DNA of 16,198 nucleotides from Saprospiraceae bacterium. GTDB lineage: Bacteria; Bacteroidota; Bacteroidia; Chitinophagales; Saprospiraceae. Positions 1-6,221 of this stretch are shown here, piece by piece. The first letter of the stretch is position 1. Each line of letters begins with the position of its first letter. The translations under genes and the position numbers were made by a program. Where the stretch lies: positions 1-16,198 of the forward strand of contig JALZWC010000784.1 in assembly GCA_023300255.1 (NCBI GenBank), written 5' to 3'. The notes under the pieces were generated by a model. It saw nothing but the letters and a program-made list of their open reading frames with translations, was not told the DNA's origin and searched no databases.

Positions 1-105
1 AAAACTAAGCATAGCTGGGCTACGGTTCTTTTTTCAGGACTTCTTAGAGGGAAAAAGGGCAGGTTAAAATGGCTAATTTATTCTTACTCTTTGCCTTACA
101 CATAA
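1..105 (+). CDS. Possible 3' end of an unidentified upstream gene (partial)
   Basis: Frame 1 is open from the window edge to a TAA at 103-105, giving 34 residues. The tail is basic and hydrophobic (for example GLLRGKKGRLKWLIY) and ends 44 bases before the crtB start. A short basic tail of this kind occurs at the C-terminus of some family 2 glycosyltransferases, which often sit beside carotenoid genes in Bacteroidota, but this is only a resemblance. In AT-rich DNA an open stretch of 34 codons can also arise by chance. The stretch has no homology-grade motif, so the function is unknown. Confidence 0.4.
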   Translation, partial: KTKHSWATVLFSGLLRGKKGRLKWLIYSYSLPYT

Positions 106-149
106 TTAAATAGAACATTCTAAATAGTATCAGAAAATATTCAAGAATT

Positions 150-989
150 ATGATGCACCTATACGATAATACTTGCAACGAATGCGCCCAACTTATTACT
201 AATAGGTACAGCACTTCTTTTTCTATGGGTATTCGGGTTTTTGAAAAAAAACTACGAGCTCCGATTTATGCAATCTATGGATTTGTGCGATTTGCTGATG
301 AAATAGTAGATACCTTTCATGAGCATGACAAAGCTTATTTATTAGGTAAATTTAGAAAAGATACCTATGAAGCTATTGAGCAGGGGATTAGTTTAAATCC
401 TGTATTGCATGCTTTTCAAGAGGTAGTTAGAAAATATAAGATAGAACAAGAATTGATGGATGCTTTTTTAGATAGTATGGAAATGGATTTACATTTTCAG
501 AACTATGAAGACGCGCTCTATCAACAATATATATATGGCTCCGCGGAAGTAGTAGGTTTGATGTGCTTAAGAGTATTCTGTAATGGGGATGCCAGTAATT
601 ATGAGCGATTAAAACCTTCTGCCAAAAGTTTAGGTGCTGCTTTTCAAAAGATCAATTTTTTGAGAGATATGAAAAGTGATTTTGATGATAGAGGCAGGGT
701 TTATTTTCCTGGAGTTGACTATACTAATTTTTCGCAAACAGATAAGAACTTGATAGAAGCAGACATAAAAAAAGATTTTGATGATGCCTATGAAGGAATT
801 ATTCGCTTACCACAAGGCGCTAAATTTGGGGTCTATCTAGCCTATGTATATTACTTGAATTTATTCAAGAAAATCAAAAAATCTCCTGCTACAAAAGTAG
901 TTAACGAACGCATTAGAGTAACAGATAGAAGAAAAGTATTCCTCTTGTTTAAATCCGCCTTTAAAAGTCGATTAGGGTTAATTAGTTAA
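150..989 (+). CDS. crtB: Phytoene synthase (squalene/phytoene synthase family)
   Basis: The 279-residue protein should condense two geranylgeranyl diphosphates to phytoene, the first committed step of carotenoid synthesis, at the inner face of the cytoplasmic membrane. Both Asp-rich Mg2+/diphosphate-binding motifs are visible: DEIVD at residues 50-54 and DMKSD at 173-177, the latter within FLRDMKSDFDDRGRVYFP. The family signature YIYGSAEVVGLMCLRVF lies at about 127-143. The N-terminal substrate flap RYSTSFSMGIR (19-29) is typical of Bacteroidota CrtB. Length fits the family (about 275-310). ATG codons at 150 and 153 are equally possible starts. Desaturase (crtI), cyclase and hydroxylase partners are not in the window. 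A closely related squalene or diapophytoene synthase is the main alternative, but the motif spacing and N-terminus favour CrtB. Confidence 0.93.
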   Translation: MMHLYDNTCNECAQLITNRYSTSFSMGIRVFEKKLRAPIYAIYGFVRFADEIVDTFHEHDKAYLLGKFRKDTYEAIEQGISLNPVLHAFQEVVRKYKIEQELMDAFLDSMEMDLHFQNYEDALYQQYIYGSAEVVGLMCLRVFCNGDASNYERLKPSAKSLGAAFQKINFLRDMKSDFDDRGRVYFPGVDYTNFSQTDKNLIEADIKKDFDDAYEGIIRLPQGAKFGVYLAYVYYLNLFKKIKKSPATKVVNERIRVTDRRKVFLLFKSAFKSRLGLIS

Positions 990-1046
990 TTAGAGCGAAC
1001 GAAAAGTTATTATCGTAATGTGTAAGTACATGAAAAAGATCGTTCT

Positions 1047-1082
1047 TACGTGTCGGACACCTCCAAAGGTGTCCGACACGTA
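1047..1082. repeat. Perfect 16-bp-stem hairpin made of two 11-nt dyads
   Basis: Bases 1047-1062 pair perfectly with 1067-1082 around a CCAA loop (1063-1066). Each arm contains its own dyad, GTGTCGGACAC at 1050-1060 and GTGTCCGACAC at 1069-1079, so the site is a palindrome of palindromes. It lies 57 bases after the crtB stop. A T-tract is missing on both sides, so a classical intrinsic terminator is unlikely. It may act as an mRNA 3'-end stabiliser, be a REP-like repeat, or form a paired operator. The structure is certain; its role is not. Confidence 0.85.
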
Positions 1083-1204
1083 GTTATCAACTCTCCTTAG
1101 AGATATTTATCAATTAAACAGCGCTAGCACTTATAAAACAATAATATACAAGTGTATTTATAGTATTTTTACAACCTATTGTAAAAAGCAACTATTCTCA
1201 TTAT

Positions 1205-1367
1205 GAAGTTGTTTAAAAATGAATTGATGCATTATTTGCAAGTCATTGATTCCTAGCTACTTCAGCTCTTTTTATTCCCGTAGCTAAGGCTACGAAAAGA
1301 AAAAGGAGCTTCGTCCTAGAAACCAAGCACTTACAACTAATTGCAGAATACATTCTTAAACAACTTC
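1205..1367. repeat. 163-bp MITE-like imperfect palindrome ending at the marR start
   Basis: The left arm 1205-1256 and the right arm 1316-1367 are both 52 nt and are inverted copies of each other, about three quarters identical by eye. The first 12 bases, GAAGTTGTTTAA, are perfect. The arms continue inward through a poorer stretch to a perfect core, CGTAGC (1279-1284) and GCTACG (1289-1294), so the whole element could fold as one hairpin. TAT flanks both ends (1202-1204 and 1368-1370) and could be a 3-bp target duplication. A 23-nt match to the arm terminus recurs at 3684-3706. No open frame is present. Together with the preceding hairpin it explains most of the 379-bp gap between crtB and marR. 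Confidence 0.8.
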
Positions 1368-1368
1368 T

Positions 1369-1812
1369 ATGAATACTACTGATTTTGATCCAATAGAATC
1401 TTTAAATTTCCTTACAAATCGAGTAGGTAGATTACTTACGAGTCGACTAAAGATCATTTTAGGAAGGTCTGATTTTGAGCTTCCTACTCAATGCGCTAGT
1501 ATTTTAGCAGATTTGTGGAAGCAAGATGGATTAAAGCAACAAGATTTAGCAATTGCAGCAATTAAAGATAAAGCAACGATTGCTAGGGCCTTAAACTTAA
1601 TGGAAAAACATAATGTTATTGTTCGACGAATAGATGAAAAAGATAAGCGCAAGAAAAAGATTTTTTTGACCTATAAAGGGGTAGAATTGCAACAAAGAAT
1701 TTGGCTTACTTCTATTGAACTTGGCAAAGAAGCTACTCAAGGTATTTCGAAGGAAGAAGTCGAAATCTGTAAAAAAGTACTAAAAAGCATGTATAATAAC
1801 CTCAAAAAATAG
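1369..1812 (+). CDS. MarR-family transcriptional regulator
   Basis: This 147-residue winged-helix protein has the MarR layout: an N-terminal dimerisation helix (about 8-30), a helix-turn-helix at about 55-80 (LKQQDLAIAAIKDKATIARAL) and a charged wing at about 86-98 containing DEKDKRKKK. Length is typical of the family. MarR proteins are dimeric repressors that usually respond to phenolic or lipophilic ligands and often control the efflux genes beside them. The adaptor gene 112 bp downstream on the same strand fits this, so it probably controls that gene and itself. The ATG follows directly (one base) after the palindrome at 1205-1367, so its leader is the repeat element and no Shine-Dalgarno is seen. 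Ligand and operator are not identifiable from sequence. Confidence 0.88.
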   Translation: MNTTDFDPIESLNFLTNRVGRLLTSRLKIILGRSDFELPTQCASILADLWKQDGLKQQDLAIAAIKDKATIARALNLMEKHNVIVRRIDEKDKRKKKIFLTYKGVELQQRIWLTSIELGKEATQGISKEEVEICKKVLKSMYNNLKK

Positions 1813-1840
1813 TTGCGTATGCAACAGTAAGCTATTTTTG
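1813..1840 (+). promoter_or_regulatory. Candidate Bacteroidota-type promoter for the adaptor gene
   Basis: TTG at 1813-1815 and TATTTTTG at 1833-1840 are 17 bases apart, matching the -33 TTG and -7 TAnnTTTG elements of Bacteroidota sigma factor promoters. A small dyad, GTTGC-GTAT-GCAAC (1812-1825), overlaps the -33 side and could be a weak operator. The site lies about 85 bp upstream of the adaptor start. This is a motif match only, in AT-rich DNA. Confidence 0.35.
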
Positions 1841-1924
1841 ACTTCTATTTGCGTTTACTCTGCTTCTTATTAAATAATTTGATTATATATCTACTTTTCG
1901 TAAAAATCCAAAAGAATTACCTCA

Positions 1925-3061
1925 ATGAGCTTATTATTTAGAAGAGTAAGTATAGTATTAGGCCTTATTGTATTGGCTGGTGCATACATTGCTTCTCAAA
2001 AGTTATCCGAAAAAAAAGCACCTCCCAAGAAGAAAGAAAGTGCAGCACCTGTTCTTAGAGAAGTCGGAGTGTTTAGAGCACAAAATGGTTCTACCACTTC
2101 TGATATGGATATTCAGGGTAGTTTAGTTGCTTATAATAAGGTCGATATATTTGCGGAAGTTACAGGAATGTTAGAAAATACAGCTAAACCCTTTAAAGTA
2201 GGCTCTTATTTTAAAAAGGGAGAAATTCTGCTAGATATAGAAGATGATGAGGCACGACTTAATATTCTTTCCCAAAAAAGTAGCTTAGTCAATGCCATTA
2301 CCATAGTTATGCCTGACCTGAAGATAGATTATCCACAAAGTTTTCAACAATGGAAAAATTATCTTGATAACTTTAATGTAGAGACTAGTATTGAAACCTT
2401 CCCTAAGCCTATAGATGACCAAGAGAAATACTTTATTGCGACTAAAAATCTAGCATCTCAATATTATTCCATCAAAAGTGCAGAGAAGCGTGTAAGTAAA
2501 TACACGGTATACGCTCCTTTCTCTGGAGTTATTACAGAGGCGATGATTAACCCAGGATCTTTAGTCCGTGCTGGGCAAAAAATGGGTAGTATGATGGGAA
2601 CGGGTGACTATGAAATGCAAGCAACAGTAAGTTTAGAAGATCTAAAATATATTACAACAGGTACCAAAGTAAAGCTATACTCAGATGCAGCTGAAGGAAC
2701 TTGGACAGGAAATGTACGAAGAGTAAGTGATATGATTGACCCGAATACCCAGTCTGTTTTGGTGTTTATTGGTGTCAGAGGAAAAGGCTTGAGAGAGGGG
2801 ATGTATTTAAAAGGTAAAATGAAGACTAGTGCTGTAAATAATTCGATGACCTTACCTTTAGATTTACTGGTCAATCAAAATCAAGTATATACAGTAATGG
2901 ATAATACACTTCGGTTACAAAAAGTGGATATATTGAACACGAATGCCACTAATGCTACTGTCCAAGGTATTCCAGACGAAACTTTATTAGTGAAAGAAAA
3001 AATGATTGGTGCATTCGAAGGAATGCAAGTTAAAGCGGTAGAATTAACTGCTAGTAAGTAA
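1925..3061 (+). CDS. RND efflux periplasmic adaptor (HlyD/MFP family)
   Basis: The 378-residue membrane fusion protein should bridge an inner-membrane pump and an outer-membrane channel. An uncleaved anchor or signal helix lies at about 8-24 (SIVLGLIVLAGAYIA), followed by a Lys/Pro-rich linker. The two lipoyl half-motifs are at about 72-107 (VDIFAEVTGMLENTAKPFKVGSYFKKGEIL region) and 194-222 (TVYAPFSGVITEAMINPGSLVRAG). The helical hairpin between them (108-193) is interrupted by a polar loop. Beta-barrel (about 226-297) and membrane-proximal (about 300-375) domains follow. It lies downstream of a MarR regulator, which usually means inducible efflux. An AcrB-like pump or TolC-like channel gene does not follow; a palindromic repeat and a small membrane protein come next. 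It therefore either works with a pump encoded elsewhere or is a remnant of a broken operon. The substrate is unknown. Confidence 0.85.
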   Translation: MSLLFRRVSIVLGLIVLAGAYIASQKLSEKKAPPKKKESAAPVLREVGVFRAQNGSTTSDMDIQGSLVAYNKVDIFAEVTGMLENTAKPFKVGSYFKKGEILLDIEDDEARLNILSQKSSLVNAITIVMPDLKIDYPQSFQQWKNYLDNFNVETSIETFPKPIDDQEKYFIATKNLASQYYSIKSAEKRVSKYTVYAPFSGVITEAMINPGSLVRAGQKMGSMMGTGDYEMQATVSLEDLKYITTGTKVKLYSDAAEGTWTGNVRRVSDMIDPNTQSVLVFIGVRGKGLREGMYLKGKMKTSAVNNSMTLPLDLLVNQNQVYTVMDNTLRLQKVDILNTNATNATVQGIPDETLLVKEKMIGAFEGMQVKAVELTASK

Positions 3062-3190
3062 AGAAGTCAGACCGCTCTTCGGGGCTGTCAGAAGTCAGAT
3101 CACTACGCTGTCAGATTGCTAACAACTATTAGAAGCATCATGTTGTCAACGTCTTACGTCTGACAGTCCTGGAAGGACGATCTGACCTCT
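3062..3190. repeat. TCAGA-rich imperfect palindrome
   Basis: The left arm starting at 3062 (AGAAGTCAGACCGCTC, then CTGTCAGA) is the imperfect inverse of the right arm ending at 3190 (TCTGACAG at 3159-3166 and TCTGACCTCT at 3181-3190). Roughly 24 of 31 aligned positions agree by eye. GTCAGA-type hexamers recur in both orientations. It begins one base after the adaptor stop codon and fills most of the 161-bp gap to the next gene. It is unrelated to the other palindromes here. It could serve as a transcript-end structure or be a dispersed repeat. Confidence 0.6.
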
Positions 3191-3222
3191 GACCTTGACC
3201 TCTAAAAAAATTAAATTTCAAC

Positions 3223-3684
3223 ATGAGAGCTCCAATTAATATTTCTTCCAACTTAACCATTAGTCTAAAAATATTCTTTCCAATATTTTGGTTAATTTTC
3301 TTTGGATTAACCTTTCTTGCTTTCATTAATAGCACGGAATCTTATATAGGGGGGATGCCAATTAATTGGTTCCGGTTGATGTTGCTTTCCTTTATTGTTA
3401 CAGGCGCATTGGTGATGTATTTTTCCATCATGAGTTTAAAAAGAGTAGAAGTAGATAAAGAATTCTTTTACGTTACTAATTATAAAGAAACAGCTCGCTA
3501 CCCTTTTCACAATATTGAAAAAATAGAAGAAGCTTCTTATCTCTTGTTTAGAGTTTTCCATATTACCTTGAGAGAACCTGGCATTTTTGGTACAAAATCT
3601 TTCTTTTTAGCTAGTAATAATCGGCTGCAAAGAGCCCTCCACGAAGTACCAGAGATAAATGCGATGATTGTTAAGGATAAATAG
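3223..3684 (+). CDS. Small two-helix membrane protein of unknown function
   Basis: This 153-residue protein belongs to no family I recognise with confidence. Two hydrophobic helices are clear, at about 13-35 (ISLKIFFPIFWLIFFGLTFL) and 48-70 (NWFRLMLLSFIVTGALVMYF). A soluble C-terminal half of about 80 residues follows, rich in beta-forming residues (KRVEVDKEFFYVTNY, YPFHNIEKIEEA, FHITLREPG). Two helices followed by a small beta domain resembles bacterial PH-like (DUF304-type) membrane proteins, and this is an inference from layout. The stop codon's final G is also the first base of a fragment of the 163-bp repeat. A link with the upstream adaptor is possible but unproven, because a palindrome separates them. 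Confidence 0.7.
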   Translation: MRAPINISSNLTISLKIFFPIFWLIFFGLTFLAFINSTESYIGGMPINWFRLMLLSFIVTGALVMYFSIMSLKRVEVDKEFFYVTNYKETARYPFHNIEKIEEASYLLFRVFHITLREPGIFGTKSFFLASNNRLQRALHEVPEINAMIVKDK

Positions 3685-3706
3685 AAGTTGTTTAGTAATG
3701 TATTCT
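3684..3706. repeat. Half-copy of the 163-bp palindrome terminus
   Basis: By eye 21 of 23 bases match the reverse complement of the right arm end of the 1205-1367 element (GAAGTTGTTTA, then AATGTATTCT). No partner arm was found downstream before mtaB, so this is a solo end or a decayed copy. It starts at the last base of the preceding stop codon. Two copies 2.3 kb apart support a dispersed repeat family rather than a local operator. Confidence 0.65.
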
Positions 3707-3737
3707 TAACTTTGTCCGTAACTTTCAGCATGCGCAA

Positions 3738-3878
3738 GAACCCACCCCAACCCTCCCTTAAAAAGGGAGGGGGACGTCTACGATTGAAAATTTCGTCTTG
3801 GAAACATATCTTATCATAAACGAAATATTCAATCGTAGACATCTCCCCCTCTTTTTAAGAGGGGGGCGGGGGGAGTTC
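3738..3878. repeat. Nested C/G-rich palindrome
   Basis: The outer arms run inward from GAAC at 3738 and GTTC ending at 3878. They include TCTACGATTGAA on the left and TTCAATCGTAGA on the right, plus ATTTCG and CGAAAT near the centre. Each arm also folds on itself: CCCTCCCTT/AAGGGAGGG (3751-3759 and 3763-3771) and CCCCCTCTT/AAGAGGGGG (3845-3853 and 3857-3865). The result is a cruciform-like element of 141 bp with a much higher local GC content than its surroundings. It lies between the small membrane protein and mtaB. Its function is unknown; C/G-rich palindromes of this look are dispersed repeats in many bacterial genomes. Confidence 0.75.
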
Positions 3879-3893
3879 CATGGGTATGGTTTT

Positions 3894-4006
3894 AGAATAG
3901 AGAAGCGAGAGCAGAGAATAGAGATGTATTTCGTTTAAAAACAACGAAATGTCGTCTGTTTTTAAACGAAATACATCTCTGCTCTCTATTCTCTACTCTC
4001 TATTCT
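3894..4006. repeat. Purine/pyrimidine-biased palindrome upstream of mtaB
   Basis: The left arm begins AGAATAGAGA (3894) and the right arm ends with its inverse TATTCT (to 4006). The inner 24 bases, from AGAGATGTATTTCG through TTTAAAAACA, are perfectly inverted on the other side of a short spacer. The outer half is composed of shuffled AGAGA/GAATA units, so it looks slippage-prone. It ends 25 bp before the mtaB start, placing any mtaB promoter inside or within the last few bases after the element. Together with the preceding element and half-copy it fills the 347-bp gap 3685-4031, and no gene was seen there. Confidence 0.75.
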
Positions 4007-4031
4007 TTTTGATATATACCTTAACTAAACC

Positions 4032-5378
4032 ATGGCAACACCTAAAACAGTAGCCTTTCATACCTTGGGTTGTAAGCTCAATTTTTCAGAAACATCTGCC
4101 ATTGCTCGGCAGTTTGAAGGGGCAGGCTATGGGGCAGTGAAATTTAAAGAAGGAGCAGATATTTATGTAATTAATACTTGTTCTGTAACAGATTTCGCAG
4201 ATCGAAAATGTCGGAAGGTCGTCCGCCAAGCACTAAGGAATTCTCCAAGCGCTTTTGTAGTCGTAACAGGATGTTATGCGCAATTAAAGCCAAAAGAGAT
4301 TGCTGAAATACCGGGGGTAGATTTGGTATTAGGAGCAGCAGAAAAATTTAGAATATTAGACTATATAGATGATTTATCAAAAGCACCAGATAAAGGGATG
4401 GTGCAAGCTGGAGATATCAAAGAAGCGAATAGCTTTACGAACGCTTTTTCCTTTGGAGATCGAACCCGTTCGTTTTTAAAAGTACAAGATGGCTGTGATT
4501 ACAAATGTTCTTTTTGTACGATTCCATTGGCTAGAGGAAAGAGTCGAAGTGATACTGTTGAGCAAGTGATAGAGAATGCAGAGAAAATTGCGGAGATGGG
4601 CGTAAGAGAGATTGTTTTGACAGGAGTAAATCTAGGAGATTTCGGAAATGGTACAGCAGTAATTGAAGGCGTAAAACCTAAGAAAGAGGCAATGTTTATT
4701 GATCTAATAAAGGCATTGGATCAAGTAGAGGGAATTGACCGTTTTAGAATATCTTCCATAGAACCGAATTTGTGTACAGATGAAGTGATTGAATTTGTAG
4801 CACAGTCTAATCGCTTTGTGCCGCACTTTCATATTCCTTTGCAATCAGGTAATAATAAGCAATTGAAAGCAATGCGTAGGCGCTATAAGCGAGAACTATA
4901 TACAGAGCGGGTAGCTAAAATTAAAGCGCTAATGCCTCACTGTTGTATTGGTGTAGATGTAATTGTTGGTTTCCCTGGAGAGACCGCAGAAGATTTTAAA
5001 GAGACCTATGAATTCCTAAACGACATGGATATATCTTACCTACATGTCTTCACTTATTCAGAGCGACCGAATACCTTAGCTTATGAAATGGAAGAGGTCG
5101 TTCCAGTACATATAAGACGAGAACGAAATGAAATGCTCCGTATTTTATCTCTAAAAAAGAAGCGATTTTTTTATGAACAATTTATTGGGCAAGAAAGAAC
5201 TGTCTTGTTTGAAAAACATAAGGATAAAAGCTTGATGAGTGGTTTTACAGATAATTATTTAAAAATAGAATTGCCGTATAATCCAGAAATGATTAATGAG
5301 TTGGGTAAAGTAAAGTTGGCAACTATTAATGAAGAAGGCAATTTTGAGGTAGGAAGTTTGGTAGCTGTTGATGGTTGA
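4032..5378 (+). CDS. mtaB: tRNA t6A37 methylthiotransferase MtaB
   Basis: The 448-residue radical SAM enzyme adds a methylthio group to N6-threonylcarbamoyl-adenosine 37 of tRNAs reading ANN codons, giving ms2t6A and improving decoding accuracy in the cytoplasm. The N-terminal methylthiotransferase domain carries the three auxiliary Fe-S cysteines C14 (TLGCKLN), C50 (NTCSVT) and C81 (TGCYAQ). The radical SAM cluster motif CxxxCxxC is C155, C159 and C162 (GCDYKCSFCTIPLARG). A C-terminal TRAM-like RNA-binding region spans about 380-445. The TLGCKLNFSET start and full length are characteristic of MtaB rather than MiaB or RimO. It faces a convergent gene across only 54 bp. It appears monocistronic, with repeats filling its upstream region. 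Confidence 0.93.
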   Translation: MATPKTVAFHTLGCKLNFSETSAIARQFEGAGYGAVKFKEGADIYVINTCSVTDFADRKCRKVVRQALRNSPSAFVVVTGCYAQLKPKEIAEIPGVDLVLGAAEKFRILDYIDDLSKAPDKGMVQAGDIKEANSFTNAFSFGDRTRSFLKVQDGCDYKCSFCTIPLARGKSRSDTVEQVIENAEKIAEMGVREIVLTGVNLGDFGNGTAVIEGVKPKKEAMFIDLIKALDQVEGIDRFRISSIEPNLCTDEVIEFVAQSNRFVPHFHIPLQSGNNKQLKAMRRRYKRELYTERVAKIKALMPHCCIGVDVIVGFPGETAEDFKETYEFLNDMDISYLHVFTYSERPNTLAYEMEEVVPVHIRRERNEMLRILSLKKKRFFYEQFIGQERTVLFEKHKDKSLMSGFTDNYLKIELPYNPEMINELGKVKLATINEEGNFEVGSLVAVDG

Positions 5379-5432
5379 AATTGTTTGACGGTTTGATTAT
5401 TTACGGGACGTTGACCATAGTCATCTAAGCAT

Positions 5433-6011
5433 CTAAAAATGTACAATCTCAATCCCTTCCACCGTCTCTTCAAACCATTTTACAGGTTTTTGAACCTTAT
5501 CTCCAGTCTGCGTGTCGCATTTAAAAAACAAATAATATAATTGCCTATTGCCTTTAATTCGACTGAATAGATATTCAAGGCGTTCTTTACTTTTCTCTGG
5601 CTGGCCATATAACGCATGTAATCTCCAGCAATAGTAGGCTTCATCATGCACTTCCGTAACCGTCAATAAGACCTCATCTTGGATAAATTTTTCTAAAAAC
5701 TTACGAGCATAAACCCCGTGATGTTTTGACCAATCTCTAGGCGTATTCTTATCCTCAATACTTTTAAAAGTATCATGCACAAAAGTGATTATTCGCAATT
5801 GTCGACGCATTTCTATCGAAATATCTAATTTATCAACATTTGCTAAAACTTCTGGTATGTGGTAAAGTACCTTTCCTTCAGGATGTCCATATCTAGGCGT
5901 CCCATACATTAATCCAATCTGAAAGTCAGGGTCAGCTACGAATTGACGTTCCAATTCCGTCTCTGGCTTAAGAATAGCTGTTATTTGATCTTCAGATATT
6001 TTTTTATTCAT
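5433..6011 (-). CDS. HD-domain-like metal-dependent phosphohydrolase family protein
   Basis: The 192-residue soluble protein shows an HD-like ligand pattern: H51 (KVLYHIPEV), H79-D80 (ITFVHDTFK), H97-H98 (WSKHHGVYARKF) and a late Asp, D166 (FFKCDTQTGDK). In HD proteins such residues bind one or two metals that hydrolyse phosphoester bonds in nucleotides. The HD assignment is by pattern only, and the substrate is unknown. The N-terminal 40 residues contain DPDFQIGLMYGTPRYGHPEG, an unusual Gly/Pro-rich entry. No signal peptide or membrane helix is seen. It is divergent from the HtrA-like gene (210-bp gap) and convergent with mtaB, so it is likely transcribed alone. Confidence 0.6.
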   Translation of the reverse strand: MNKKISEDQITAILKPETELERQFVADPDFQIGLMYGTPRYGHPEGKVLYHIPEVLANVDKLDISIEMRRQLRIITFVHDTFKSIEDKNTPRDWSKHHGVYARKFLEKFIQDEVLLTVTEVHDEAYYCWRLHALYGQPEKSKERLEYLFSRIKGNRQLYYLFFKCDTQTGDKVQKPVKWFEETVEGIEIVHF

Positions 6012-6068
6012 TATTCGTTAGAAAACGTGACTAGTAGTGCTTTTGTTTAGTCTCTTATTATAGGATAC

Positions 6069-6091
6069 TAACTTTCTATACGGGAAAGTTA
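6069..6091. promoter_or_regulatory. Inverted repeat in the divergent promoter region
   Basis: TAACTTTC (6069-6076) and GAAAGTTA (6084-6091) form a perfect 8-bp inverted repeat around a 7-base spacer. It sits in the 210-bp gap between the divergent HD-like and HtrA-like genes, where a shared operator would be expected. The rest of the gap is AT-rich, with no clear TAnnTTTG promoter. An operator is the main reading; a small hairpin in the HD-gene leader is the alternative. Confidence 0.4.
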
Positions 6092-6221
6092 ATTTCTTGT
6101 TAAGGTAAAAACATGCTAAAACGAAGTTGAGGGTCAAGCGTTATTTTTAGACATAGAATTCATACACTCTAAATTAAAGTGCAAATTTCTAATGTTTTCC
6201 GTACTAAACCAAGATTAAGTA

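Noticed and set aside
1..60. Partial similarity of GGCTACG at the window start to the core of the 163-bp element
   Set aside because: Only a few bases match and no arms are present, so it is indistinguishable from chance.
2608..2874. Minus-strand open frame inside the adaptor gene
   Set aside because: It lies wholly within a well-supported coding sequence on the other strand and has no recognisable domain.
3138..3335. Minus-strand open frame across the TCAGA palindrome and the start of the small membrane protein
   Set aside because: It is composed of repeat sequence plus the antisense of a better-supported gene.
3537..3842. Minus-strand open frame through the C/G-rich palindrome
   Set aside because: Its low-complexity Arg/Pro/Gly segment is the translated repeat, and the rest is antisense to a better gene.
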